A DNA stretch of 64,000 bases from Croceibacterium selenioxidans (lineage in GTDB: Bacteria; Pseudomonadota; Alphaproteobacteria; Sphingomonadales; Sphingomonadaceae). The translations under genes were made by a program, and so were the position numbers. Below are positions 25,820-34,581 of the stretch, piece by piece. The stretch is taken from assembly GCF_018599195.1 (NCBI RefSeq), contig NZ_JAHFVK010000002.1, positions 248,001 through 312,000 of the forward strand, in the 5' to 3' direction. The notes beneath the pieces are model-generated. The model had not been told where the DNA came from. It saw only the letters and a list, made by a program, of their open reading frames with translations, and did not search any database. How positions within the stretch are numbered: position 1 is the stretch's first letter; each line of letters starts with the position of its first letter.

Positions 25820-26748
25820 AGTCCTTCCACGAAGGGCTCGACCGGAATGAAGCGGCCCTTGTCAAAGGCTTCCTCTACTAGCCGCAATGGGCACAGATGC
25901 ACCTCGCTCGTGGAAGTGCGGATCAGCTCGGCGAAGCGGTCGTAGAGCGCCGGATATTCACCCTCCGCGCCCAGTGGGACGATGCGCCCATCGATGCGGA
26001 GCTCGTTTCCGCCCAACGAGAGACACAGGGTTCCCTCGCTCGTGTTCACCTCGATATTCCAGGTCTGCAGACCCGTCTGGCGAAAGTCGAACTCGGCTGT
26101 GCCATGGAAGCCTGCGTCGCTTTCCAACGCCAGCGAAGCCGCGATCGGCGTCACACAGTTGGCGGGGACCGCGAGTTCGGACTCAGTCACTCGCAGGCGG
26201 CCCGGCACGATTTCCGTCAGGATCGACAGCGCGTTGATGCCAGGATCGAACACGCCAAAGCCCCCCTCCTGCCAGATCCATGCCTGGCCGGGATGCCAAA
26301 CCCGCACGTCTTCCCGCCACGCCACTTGAACCGAACGAATGGACCGATCGGCCAGCCATTCCCGCGCGGCCGAAACGCCTGCCGCTTGTTGCGAGTGCCA
26401 AGCCGTGAACAAAGTAACTCCGGCCTGGCTTGCCAGTCGCTCAACCGCTTGGGCTTCTTCCAGAGTGGCACAAGGCGGCTTTTCCATCAGCACGTGTCGC
26501 CCCGCTGCGATGGCCTCCTCTGCGGCCTCCGCCCGAAAGCGCGGTGGCATGCAAAGTGAAACAGCGGTGATGTCCGGGTGTGCCGCCAGCATCGACGAAA
26601 TGTCTGGAAAGGACGGCAGATCAGGATGACTCTCGGCGATATCCGCCACCGCAGCGAGACGAAATCCCGTGTGCTCCGCGAGCACCCGAGCGTGTTGATC
26701 GCGAGCGATCTTTCCGTAGCCGACGAGGCCGATCACAATTGGCGTCAT
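25816..26748 (-). CDS. Gfo/Idh/MocA sugar 1-dehydrogenase, L-arabinose type
   Basis: 310 residues. The N-terminal Rossmann motif is GLVGYGKIARDQH; the signature lysine K90 lies in VLMEKPP. D168 and N172 sit in GVFDPGINAL, as in L-arabinose and D-galactose 1-dehydrogenases of this family. WREDVRVWHPGQAWIW is also close to the Azospirillum L-arabinose dehydrogenase as I recall it. The enzyme would oxidise the sugar to its 1,4-lactone with NAD(P)+. The start overlaps the stop of the AraD1 gene (ATGA). The arabinosidases nearby favour L-arabinose, but D-galactose or D-xylose activity is not excluded. Confidence 0.85.
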   Translation of the reverse strand: MTPIVIGLVGYGKIARDQHARVLAEHTGFRLAAVADIAESHPDLPSFPDISSMLAAHPDITAVSLCMPPRFRAEAAEEAIAAGRHVLMEKPPCATLEEAQAVERLASQAGVTLFTAWHSQQAAGVSAAREWLADRSIRSVQVAWREDVRVWHPGQAWIWQEGGFGVFDPGINALSILTEIVPGRLRVTESELAVPANCVTPIAASLALESDAGFHGTAEFDFRQTGLQTWNIEVNTSEGTLCLSLGGNELRIDGRIVPLGAEGEYPALYDRFAELIRTSTSEVHLCPLRLVEEAFDKGRFIPVEPFVEGL

Positions 26749-27734
26749 AGCGGCCTTGTGCGGACGAGACCGCCTGCTCTCTTGCGGGTAAGCGGGTTAC
26801 GCAGCGCCAATCGGAATGGCTCGGCCTCGATTTCGAACACGTCACCTTCACGAGTTTCGATGCCGTCCGCGAACGAGGCGGTGCCGGTACCGAAGAAATG
26901 GACATGAACATCACCGGGCCGGCGGAAGCGAGCGTACTTGAAATGATGGTGCTCCAGATTGGCGAGGCTGTGGGTCATGTTCGCCTCGCCAGTCAGGAAG
27001 GGCCTTTCCCACAGCACCGCACCGTCCCGAAAGATTCGGCTGGCACCCCGCACATCGGGCGGAAGCTCGCCCAGCAAGAGCTCTGGCCCAAGCGCCGCTT
27101 GCCGCAGCTTCGAATGCGCGAGCCACAGGTAATTCGCGCGCTCCACCTTGTGGTCCGAGAACTCATTGCCCAGAGCAAAGCCGAGCCGCAGCACGTCGCC
27201 GGCGTCGCCTACCAGGTAGATGCCGGCAATCTCAGGCTCTTCGCCACCGTCTTCGGCAAAAGCAGGCATGGCAAGCTCCGCGCCTGGCGCGACCAGGATG
27301 GAACCGTCGCCCTTATAGAACCATTCCGGCTGCACACCTGCCTGGCCCTCGACGGGCTTCCCACCCTCTTCGCCCATCAGGAACATGCGCATGGAGTCGG
27401 TCGCATTTCCCGCCGCGGCCGCCTTGTGCATCCGGTCGCGGCCTTCCGCTGAGCCAAGGTGCGTCAGGCCCGTGCCGCTGACGGTCAGGTGGGCGGGGTC
27501 GGCGTGGTCGATGGGCGTGAGCAGCCTCACGGTCGCCAGGTCGAGCGCCCCGGCCCCGCGTTCGGAAGCGAGGCCGGCGAGCGTTTTTCCCTCCGCCAGC
27601 GCCTGCCGTGCCAAATCGAGCGTGGTGGACGCACCGGACAGGATTTGCGCGTTCCCGCCAACGTCCAGGCCCGCAAGGCCGCGTGCGCCGTGCGCCTCGA
27701 ATTGCACCAGAGATCGTATGATAGCCTGCTCCAC
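26745..27734 (-). CDS. araD1: AraD1/GguC-family protein, candidate 2-dehydro-3-deoxy-arabinonate dehydratase
   Basis: 329 residues. The C-terminal half has a fumarylacetoacetate-hydrolase-like fold (EPEIAGIYLVGDAGDVLRLG, ALGNEFSDHKVE, PGDVHVHFFGTGTASFADG). The N-terminus (RSLVQFEAHGARGLAGL) is typical of the AraD1/GguC group. In non-phosphorylative pentose breakdown, members of this group are assigned the conversion of 2-dehydro-3-deoxy-L-arabinonate to 2-oxoglutarate semialdehyde. The start is a GTG eight bases after the dehydratase stop, and the end overlaps the dehydrogenase gene, so translation is tightly linked. Confidence 0.82.
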   Translation of the reverse strand: MEQAIIRSLVQFEAHGARGLAGLDVGGNAQILSGASTTLDLARQALAEGKTLAGLASERGAGALDLATVRLLTPIDHADPAHLTVSGTGLTHLGSAEGRDRMHKAAAAGNATDSMRMFLMGEEGGKPVEGQAGVQPEWFYKGDGSILVAPGAELAMPAFAEDGGEEPEIAGIYLVGDAGDVLRLGFALGNEFSDHKVERANYLWLAHSKLRQAALGPELLLGELPPDVRGASRIFRDGAVLWERPFLTGEANMTHSLANLEHHHFKYARFRRPGDVHVHFFGTGTASFADGIETREGDVFEIEAEPFRLALRNPLTRKRAGGLVRTRPL

Positions 27735-27742
27735 TGCCTGAC

Positions 27743-29539
27743 TCAGTGATTGTCGCGGGGAAGCCCGCGTGTCTGGGCGATGCGCTGGAACGCCTCACTC
27801 CCTTCGAGGATCGCCCCATCTCCAAGCTGGCCAACGAGTTCACGCTGAATCGCTTGCCACGGGGTTTGCGAGGCTGGGAAGGCGTAGCCCCCCGCCGCTT
27901 CCAGCTCAGTGCGGCGTTGAGCCAGCTCTTCATCGGTAAGCAGGGCATCGACCGTGCCTTTGCGCAAGTCGATCCGCAGGCGGTCGCCCGTCCGGAGCAG
28001 GGCGAGACCGCCACCCGTGGCGGCTTCAGGAGATACGTTCAGGATCGACGGGCTGGCCGAAGTCCCAGACTGGCGACCGTCGCCGATGCACGGCAAGTCG
28101 CGAACGCCTTCCCGCAAAAGGTAGGCGGGCGCGCGCATGTTTACCACCTCGGCAGCGCCGGGATAACCAACCGGCCCTACCCCCCGCATCACTAGCAAGG
28201 TCCTGGCGTCGATCGCCAGTGCCGGGTCGTCGATCCGCGCGTGATAGTCTTCAGGTCCATCGAATACGACGACCGGACCTTCGAACGCGTCGGGATCCTC
28301 CGGATTGGAAAGATAGCGGTCGTGGAAGGCATCCGAGATCACGCTGGTCTTCATCACCGCGCTGTCGAACAGGTTGCCCGCAAGGACTATGAAGCCCGCG
28401 TCCTGCCGCAGGGGGTCATCAAACGGGCGGATGACCGCCTCGTCCTCGATCGTCGTGCCCCGGCAGTTTTCCCCGATGCTCTTGCCGGTGACGGTCATGG
28501 CTTCTTCGTGGATCAGTCCGGCCGTCATAAGCTGGCTGATCACGGCGGGCACGCCACCGGCCCGGTAATAATCCTCTCCAAGATATTCGCCGGCGGGCTG
28601 CAGGTTGACCAGCAGCGGCACCTTGTGTCCATGCTCCTGCCAATCGCGGATCGAGAGCTCAACTCCCATGTGGCGCGCTATCGCCTGGAGATGGATCGGC
28701 GCATTGGTGGAACCGCCGATCGCGGAGTTCACGACGATAGCGTTGAGAAAAGCCTCCCGCGTCATAATGTCCGAGGGCTTGAGATCTTCCCGCACTAGAT
28801 CGACGATCCGGCGGCCGGTGTGATAGGCGCATTCTTGTCGGTCCCGGTAGGGCGCCGGAATGGCCGCCGAGCCGGGAAGCGACATTCCCAGCGCCTCGGC
28901 CAGGCTATTCATCGTGGTCGCAGTACCCATGGTGTTGCAGTAGCCGGTCGAGGGAGCGGAACTCGCGACGAGACGGATGAAGCCCGCGTCGTCGATCTCC
29001 CCCCGGCTCAGCATCTCGCGAGCTTTCCAAACGATCGTACCCGATCCTGTGCGCTCGCCCTTGTGCCAGCCGTTGAGCATGGGCCCGACCGAGAGGGCGA
29101 TGGCAGGGATGTTAACCGCCGCGGCAGCCATGAGGCAGGCGGGCGTGGTCTTGTCGCAGCCCACCGTCAGGACCACGCCGTCGATCGGATACCCGTACAG
29201 CACTTCGACAAGTGCGAGAAAGGCGAGGTTCCGGTCCAGCCCGGCTGTCGGCCGCTTTCCGGTTTCCTGAATAGGATGGACCGGGAATTCCAGCACCACC
29301 CCGCCCGCTTCACGGATACCTTCACGCAGCCGCTCGGCAAGGACCAGGTGGTGGCGATTGCAGGGCGACAAGTCGCTGCCGGTCTGCGCGATCCCGATCA
29401 CCGGGCGACCGGAGCGTAGCTCCTCCAGACTGATCCCGAAGTTCAGATACCGCTCGAGATAGAGCGCCGTCATATCGATGTTGTCTGGGTTGTCGAACCA
29501 GGCGGCGGAGCGAAGTTTCATGTCCGGAGTTGACGGCAT
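27743..29539 (-). CDS. IlvD/Edd-family sugar-acid dehydratase
   Basis: 598 residues from ATG 29539; ATG 29521 is an alternative. The Fe-S ligand cysteines characteristic of the family are present ([15 protein letters not shown] and [20 protein letters not shown]), as are [10 protein letters not shown] near the start and [14 protein letters not shown] late. The N-terminal [20 protein letters not shown] and the C-terminal LPRDNH resemble the Caulobacter D-xylonate dehydratase XylD branch rather than the Azospirillum arabonate dehydratase branch. In this operon it likely dehydrates L-arabonate, D-xylonate or both. It is the first gene of the operon and diverges from the sugar symporter gene. Confidence 0.87.
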   Translation of the reverse strand: MPSTPDMKLRSAAWFDNPDNIDMTALYLERYLNFGISLEELRSGRPVIGIAQTGSDLSPCNRHHLVLAERLREGIREAGGVVLEFPVHPIQETGKRPTAGLDRNLAFLALVEVLYGYPIDGVVLTVGCDKTTPACLMAAAAVNIPAIALSVGPMLNGWHKGERTGSGTIVWKAREMLSRGEIDDAGFIRLVASSAPSTGYCNTMGTATTMNSLAEALGMSLPGSAAIPAPYRDRQECAYHTGRRIVDLVREDLKPSDIMTREAFLNAIVVNSAIGGSTNAPIHLQAIARHMGVELSIRDWQEHGHKVPLLVNLQPAGEYLGEDYYRAGGVPAVISQLMTAGLIHEEAMTVTGKSIGENCRGTTIEDEAVIRPFDDPLRQDAGFIVLAGNLFDSAVMKTSVISDAFHDRYLSNPEDPDAFEGPVVVFDGPEDYHARIDDPALAIDARTLLVMRGVGPVGYPGAAEVVNMRAPAYLLREGVRDLPCIGDGRQSGTSASPSILNVSPEAATGGGLALLRTGDRLRIDLRKGTVDALLTDEELAQRRTELEAAGGYAFPASQTPWQAIQRELVGQLGDGAILEGSEAFQRIAQTRGLPRDNH

Positions 29540-29552
29540 AAAGAGCCAGATA

Positions 29553-29566
29553 TACTCATACAAATA
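29553..29566 (-). promoter_or_regulatory. Sugar-regulon operator candidate, copy 1
   Basis: TATTTGTATGAGTA on the minus strand, in the 47-base gap between the divergent dehydratase and symporter genes. It matches the element at 34511-34524 at 13 of 14 positions. Its place overlaps where the dehydratase promoter should lie, as expected for a repressor site. Confidence 0.55.
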
Positions 29567-29586
29567 GATAAGCAACGGGGGGATGC

Positions 29587-30903
29587 ATGTTCGGATCGGC
29601 ACAGGAACCGGTGGTCAGCCCTGCCGCGGCAGAAGGGCCCGCATCGTACAGGAAGTCGCTGGCTCTGCTGGCGAGCTTGTTCTTCATGTGGGGCTTCATC
29701 ACCGTCATCAACAACACCCTGCTGCCCCACCTCAGAAGCGTGTTCGAACTCAACTACACGCAGACCACCCTGATCGAATCCGTCTGGTTCATTGCCTACT
29801 TTGTGGCGTCGATCCCGGCTGCGTTCCTGATCGAGCGGGTCGGCTACAAGAAGGCGATCATCATCGGCCTGATCGTCATGGCGGTCGGGGCCCTGGGGAT
29901 GGTTCCCGCGGCGCGAATTCCCTCGTTCGGCGTCACTCTGGGCGCCTTGTTTGTCATCGCCTGCGGGATTGCGTTGCTGCAGGTCGCGGCGAACCCTTAC
30001 GTGGCGGTGATCGGTCCCCCGGAAAGCTCGGAATCGCGTCTGACACTGGTGCAGGCGTTCAATTCCATGGGCACTTTTTTCGCGCCCTATTTCGGCGGCT
30101 ACCTGATCCTTAGCCGCACGGTTTCCGGCACTTCGCTGGAAGGTACCCAGATCACGCTCGAACAGCGCATGGCCGATGCCCAAGCCACGCAATTGCCCTA
30201 CATATTGGTGGCGGTTGTTCTGGTCGCGATCGCCATCGTGGTCGCCCGTTCAAGCCTCCCGACTCTCGGCTCCGGGACCCGCCGGGCCAATGCCGAAGAA
30301 CGCAAGCGACTGTCGCTTTGGAAGCACCGCAACCTGGTGTTCGCCGTGCCTGCGATCTTTATCTATCTGATCGCCGAAATCGGCGTTGCGAACCTTTTCA
30401 TCAGTTTCGTGATCCTGCCCGAGATTGCCGGGATCACCCCCGCGCAAGCGGCCAACTACCTGATCCTGCTGTGGGGCGGGATGATGGTGGGACGGTTCTC
30501 CGGCAGCTTCCTGATGCGCCGCTTTCCGGCAACCAGAGTGCTGGCGGCGTTCGCCTTGTTCGCGACCGTTGTGATGATCGGCGCGGCGACTCTGCACGGT
30601 CCCATTGCGATGTGGTGCCTCATCCTGGTCGGCCTCGGCCATTCAATCATGTTTCCCGCGATCTTCGCGATGGGGATCAAAGGCTTGGGCCCCCTTACAG
30701 AAGAGGCTTCGGGATTGCTTATCATGGCGATCGCCGGCGGTGCGCTGGTTATCGTGCAGGGCTGGCTGGCAGATCAGTTCGGCCTCCAGGCCAGTTTCTG
30801 GCTGACCGTCGCATGCGAGCTCTATGTTCTTTGGTACGCACTTTGGGGATCGAAGCCCACGAACGACGCCTCTGCGGAAGACATGCAACCGGCAGAAGCA
30901 TGA
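29587..30903 (+). CDS. FucP-like sugar:H+ symporter (MFS)
   Basis: 438 residues with about 12 hydrophobic helices. The FucP-family signature is clear: [19 protein letters not shown] in helix 1, [20 protein letters not shown], and [19 protein letters not shown]. This family imports L-fucose, glucose, galactose or arabinose with protons. The ATG follows GGGGGG by a short spacer. It diverges from the oxidation operon and is followed 25 bases later by the GH51 gene, so it most likely imports L-arabinose released in the periplasm. Confidence 0.9.
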   Translation: MFGSAQEPVVSPAAAEGPASYRKSLALLASLFFMWGFITVINNTLLPHLRSVFELNYTQTTLIESVWFIAYFVASIPAAFLIERVGYKKAIIIGLIVMAVGALGMVPAARIPSFGVTLGALFVIACGIALLQVAANPYVAVIGPPESSESRLTLVQAFNSMGTFFAPYFGGYLILSRTVSGTSLEGTQITLEQRMADAQATQLPYILVAVVLVAIAIVVARSSLPTLGSGTRRANAEERKRLSLWKHRNLVFAVPAIFIYLIAEIGVANLFISFVILPEIAGITPAQAANYLILLWGGMMVGRFSGSFLMRRFPATRVLAAFALFATVVMIGAATLHGPIAMWCLILVGLGHSIMFPAIFAMGIKGLGPLTEEASGLLIMAIAGGALVIVQGWLADQFGLQASFWLTVACELYVLWYALWGSKPTNDASAEDMQPAEA

Positions 30904-30928
30904 AGGCCATCATAAACAGGGAAACAAG

Positions 30929-32500
30929 ATGAGGCGGATTTTCACGATCGGTGCGGCGGCGCTTTGTGCGCTCGCTACGCAGGCTATCGCACAGGACACC
31001 CGTGTCACTATCGAAGCCAGCCGCGGAGGGTCGACCATCGACCGCAACATCTTTGGTCAGTTCGCCGAGCATCTTGGCACGGGCATCTATGATGGGGTGT
31101 GGGTTGGGCCCGACTCCGCGATCCCCAACGTCCGCGGCATTCGCACCGACGTGGTGGAAGCACTCAAGGCGATCCGCGTTCCCAATGTGCGCTGGCCGGG
31201 CGGCTGTTTCGCCGATGAATATCACTGGAAGAACGGCATCGGCGCACCTTCCGCGCGCCGGGCAACGGTGAACGCCAACTGGGGCGGCGCAATCGAGCCC
31301 AACACCTTCGGCACTGACGAGTTCATGGACTTTGTCGACCAGGTCGGCACCGAAGCCTACATCTCGATCAACGTGGGCTCCGGCACGTTCGAGGAAGCGT
31401 CCGAATGGCTCGCTTACATGACCGCCGACCAGCGCAGCGCGGCCGGCAAGGAACGCGCGGCCAACGGGCATTCGGCCTCATACCGAATTAAATACCTCGG
31501 ACTCGGCAATGAGACCTGGGGCTGCGGTGGGAACATGAGGCCGGAGCACTATACCGACCTGATGAAGCGCTTCGCTCGCTTCACGCGAAACTACAACCCA
31601 GCTCAGCAGAGCGGCGCGGACGTGATGCAGCGCATTGCGGTCGGCCCGACCGACGACGATCCGGCCTACACCGAAGCGGTCATGAAGGCATGGAGCGAGC
31701 GCGACTGGAGTTGGTCGATCGAAGGTCTTTCCCTCCATAGCTACACCGTGCCGCAATGGCCGCCCTCCCTGCCGAGCACCAACTTCGGCGAAGACGATTA
31801 CGCTTTGATCCTGTCGACCACGCTCAAGATGGACGGCCGTCTCGCCAAGCACTCGGCGATCATGGACAAGTATGACCCGGAGAAGAAGGTCCCGCTGTTC
31901 GTGGACGAATGGGGGGTCTGGCTGGCTGAAACGCCCGGCACGCCGCAGGGCTTCCTCCAACAGCAGAACTCGCTGCGCGATGCGATCCTCGCTGGGCTCA
32001 ACTTCAACATCTTCGCCCGTCACGCCGAACGCGTCCGTGGCGCCAACATCGCCCAGATGGTGAATGTCCTCCAGTCGCTCATTCTCACCGACGGCGCGAA
32101 AATGGTGCTGACGCCGACCTATTGGATCCACAAGATGTACCTGCCGATGCAGGACGCGACGTTCATTCCGGTACGCTTCGATCCGGGCAGCTATCGACAC
32201 GGCGACATCGTGCTGCCTGCGGTCGATGCGGTGGCGATGCGGGATACGTCGGGCAGGTTGTGGCTTTCGTTGATCAATCTCGACCCAAGGCAAGATCGGG
32301 CCATCGCCATCGACGCAGCCGGCCTCGATCTGAAACGGGCCGGAGGGGAAGTCCTGACCGCCCCCAACGTCAACTCAATCAATACGTTCGATGCACCTGA
32401 CACCGTAGCACCGAAGCCGATAAGCGGCACCGTGCGCGACGGCAAAGTGACCATCAACCTGCCTGCCAAATCCGTGGCGATGATCGCCCTCGATCAATGA
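30929..32500 (+). CDS. GH51 alpha-L-arabinofuranosidase, exported
   Basis: 523 residues from ATG 30929 (AGGGAA upstream); the longer frame overlaps the symporter gene. A signal peptide is present (MRRIFTIGAAALCALATQAI, cleavage near AQ). The clan-A catalytic pair is visible: E195 in GLGNETWGCG (acid/base) and E327 in LFVDEWGVW (nucleophile). NVRWPGGCFADEYHW near residue 90 is diagnostic for GH51. The enzyme removes terminal alpha-L-arabinofuranosyl residues from arabinan, arabinoxylan or oligosaccharides. Export is notable because many GH51 enzymes are intracellular. It is co-oriented with, and probably co-transcribed with, the symporter. Confidence 0.92.
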   Translation: MRRIFTIGAAALCALATQAIAQDTRVTIEASRGGSTIDRNIFGQFAEHLGTGIYDGVWVGPDSAIPNVRGIRTDVVEALKAIRVPNVRWPGGCFADEYHWKNGIGAPSARRATVNANWGGAIEPNTFGTDEFMDFVDQVGTEAYISINVGSGTFEEASEWLAYMTADQRSAAGKERAANGHSASYRIKYLGLGNETWGCGGNMRPEHYTDLMKRFARFTRNYNPAQQSGADVMQRIAVGPTDDDPAYTEAVMKAWSERDWSWSIEGLSLHSYTVPQWPPSLPSTNFGEDDYALILSTTLKMDGRLAKHSAIMDKYDPEKKVPLFVDEWGVWLAETPGTPQGFLQQQNSLRDAILAGLNFNIFARHAERVRGANIAQMVNVLQSLILTDGAKMVLTPTYWIHKMYLPMQDATFIPVRFDPGSYRHGDIVLPAVDAVAMRDTSGRLWLSLINLDPRQDRAIAIDAAGLDLKRAGGEVLTAPNVNSINTFDAPDTVAPKPISGTVRDGKVTINLPAKSVAMIALDQ

Positions 32501-32507
32501 GGGGCGG

Positions 32508-34472
32508 CTAGAGGCCCTTTCGGTCGATCGTCCAGCCGGGAACAGTGCAGATGCGGCAGTTCGCACCCACGAAACTGCGCGATGCATCTTCGTTGCCGCG
32601 CAGTTGCCATTCAAGCCAGTCGACCGCGATACCTGCGGCCGCGCCGCCGTGCGGGTCGTGGTAGGTTCCGCCATGGCCCACGGGAAGGCCAACCATGACG
32701 ATCGGGACGTGGGAAATCCGCTCGAAATCGTCGCGGCCGTTCTGCCAGGCGATGTCGGTCGGGCCACCCTGGATATAGAGCACCGGCGTGCGCAGCTTGG
32801 TCAACGCTTCCTTGCCCAGGTCCATGCCGGGAATCCGGGCCGCGCCTTGCGGAAAGAGACCGCTGTTCTGAACGATCAGGGTATTCACGCGCTCGTCCGA
32901 AGTCGCCAGCTCGATGGCCTGCACGCCTCCGCAACTAAAGCCGGACACAGCGACCTTGGCGGGGTCGATCGCGCCGCGATACTTGCTGCCGGCGCGGCCC
33001 TGCTGCGCCAACGCCCAATCGAGACCGTCACGCAAGTCCTGGGTCGTGGTCGGCACGGTAAGCGGCAAGCCCGGTCCGGCGGCCGGTCTAGCCGCTTGAA
33101 CCCGGGCGAGCTCTTCCCCGACAAATCCTGACGCGATGACGAGGTATCCGTGCGATGCGATCTCGAGCAGGTGATTGCGCACGCTCGCGCCGTCATCACT
33201 GCACGCCCCGTTGCCCCAGACATAGACGCCGAGTTTCTTCGCCGCGAACGGGCCAAGATCACGCGGACGATAGATCACGTGACGCGGCAGCGTCGGGTCG
33301 ACTTCCATGATCGCGGGATAGGGTCCGCTGCCCTCGTCGCCCGCGACCTCAGGCGACGTGGGTGCGGGAGCCACCTCGGCGGAGAGATGGCTTCCGAAAA
33401 ACGGCAGGACGTGGTCCTGGAAGCGGAAGCCGACCCGATTGGTATGGTCCCCTGGGTAGATTTCCAGGCTGTTCTCGATGCCATAATCAAGCAGCCGGGC
33501 ATGCAGCGCCTGGACGTCGGCCGTCCGGTCCTTGTCGCCAATGTCCATCGCGATCGCGGCGTAGCGGCGCAGGCCGGGGACGTATTGGTCAATCATGGCA
33601 AGTGGGGAGTTGGCGCTCCATCGCTTAAGCACCTCATCCACGGGCTTGCCCTCGCGATCGAAGGGCAGGTCGAAATAGAGCGGCGGCTGTTTCGGATTGG
33701 GCGACCAGGCGGAAGACATCGCCAGCAGGCCACGCGCGGGAAACGGAACCTCGGCCCCTTCCTCGCGCGATCCAATTCGGTGCAACGCTGCAATCGAGGC
33801 GGCATCGGGAACGGCAATCGGCCGGGCTTCGAGCCCCCCGGGGCTCATGATGTAGAGTGCGCCGAAGGTGTCGGCGTGCTTCATGCCGATCCTCGTCGCG
33901 CCGTAACCGCCCATCGAATGGCCCACCAGGCCACGCCCTTCGCGGCGGGGAACGGTGCGATAGTGACTGTCGACATAGGCGACGAGATCGCGTGCCACGA
34001 AGGTCTCGAAGTCCCCCGTCGTGGGCGAACTCGAATAGAACGAGCCCAGGTGCAGCGTCTTGCTGTCCGGGATGACCACGATCATCTCCGGCACGCCCTT
34101 GGCGAAAGCGCCCTCCACAACTTGGGGGACGTGGATTTCCTGGATCCACTGCTCGGCACCGATGAAATAGCCGTGCAGCGCATAGACGACCGGATAGCGA
34201 CGGGTCGGGTCGGCGCGATAGCTTGGCGGCAGAACCACGATCACGTCGCGGTCGGCGGAGTTTCCTTCGAGATTGCCCTCGATGGCTGGCGAATGAACCT
34301 TGGCCCGTTCGATCGTGACCGGCCTTGCCCCCTCCACAACCGGCGGTTCGTCGGTCTTCACCTGCGCGGCCAGTGGCGTGGCGAGCCCTGCCGCAACGGC
34401 CAGGAGAACAACGACGACGCGCGCCCCGATGAGGCGAGCGATCGAATGCGAATGCCTGCGGTCCGCCACCAT
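32508..34472 (-). CDS. Exported two-domain esterase
   Basis: 654 residues from ATG 34472 (GGGGAGG upstream; an earlier TTG is unlikely). A signal peptide with hydrophobic residues 17-36 comes first. Domain 1 (about 60-365) is an esterase-D/feruloyl-esterase-like hydrolase: VVYALHGYFIGAEQW, S186 in GLVGHSMGG, probable D313 and H343 in PGDHTN. Domain 2 (about 385-650) is a second alpha/beta hydrolase: GNGACSDDG, S513 in VSGFSCGG, D573 in GGPTDIAW, H600 in PVGHGGTY. Both seem to have complete triads. It is convergent with the GH51 gene (7 bases) and divergent from the GH43 gene. It probably removes acyl groups from arabinose-containing glycans. Confidence 0.83.
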   Translation of the reverse strand: MVADRRHSHSIARLIGARVVVVLLAVAAGLATPLAAQVKTDEPPVVEGARPVTIERAKVHSPAIEGNLEGNSADRDVIVVLPPSYRADPTRRYPVVYALHGYFIGAEQWIQEIHVPQVVEGAFAKGVPEMIVVIPDSKTLHLGSFYSSSPTTGDFETFVARDLVAYVDSHYRTVPRREGRGLVGHSMGGYGATRIGMKHADTFGALYIMSPGGLEARPIAVPDAASIAALHRIGSREEGAEVPFPARGLLAMSSAWSPNPKQPPLYFDLPFDREGKPVDEVLKRWSANSPLAMIDQYVPGLRRYAAIAMDIGDKDRTADVQALHARLLDYGIENSLEIYPGDHTNRVGFRFQDHVLPFFGSHLSAEVAPAPTSPEVAGDEGSGPYPAIMEVDPTLPRHVIYRPRDLGPFAAKKLGVYVWGNGACSDDGASVRNHLLEIASHGYLVIASGFVGEELARVQAARPAAGPGLPLTVPTTTQDLRDGLDWALAQQGRAGSKYRGAIDPAKVAVSGFSCGGVQAIELATSDERVNTLIVQNSGLFPQGAARIPGMDLGKEALTKLRTPVLYIQGGPTDIAWQNGRDDFERISHVPIVMVGLPVGHGGTYHDPHGGAAAGIAVDWLEWQLRGNEDASRSFVGANCRICTVPGWTIDRKGL

Positions 34473-34490
34473 ATTCCTCCCCAAAAGGTA

Positions 34491-34509
34491 TAGTTATTGT
34501 GCGTAACTA
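34491..34509. promoter_or_regulatory. Inverted repeat in the esterase/GH43 control region
   Basis: TAGTTA and TAACTA flank a 7-base centre (TTGTGCG), a perfect 6-bp inverted repeat. It lies just upstream of the esterase start and two bases from the 14-bp motif shared with the dehydratase promoter. Its centre partly resembles that motif (TTATTGTGCG versus TATTTGTGTG). Confidence 0.45.
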
Positions 34510-34510
34510 T

Positions 34511-34524
34511 TATTTGTGTGAGTA
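34511..34524 (+). promoter_or_regulatory. Sugar-regulon operator candidate, copy 2
   Basis: TATTTGTGTGAGTA on the plus strand, in the gap between the divergent esterase and GH43 genes. It differs at one position from the element at 29553-29566. The two sites link both divergent gene pairs of the locus. Confidence 0.55.
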
Positions 34525-34581
34525 ATTCACGGAGGTTGTCAACAGCGCCTCGTAGGACGCTGTGAGAAGCGGGAGTAATAA

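Noticed and set aside
33150-34493. 447-codon open frame on the plus strand
   Set aside because: It is antisense to the two-domain esterase, whose two catalytic sets and signal peptide are clear.
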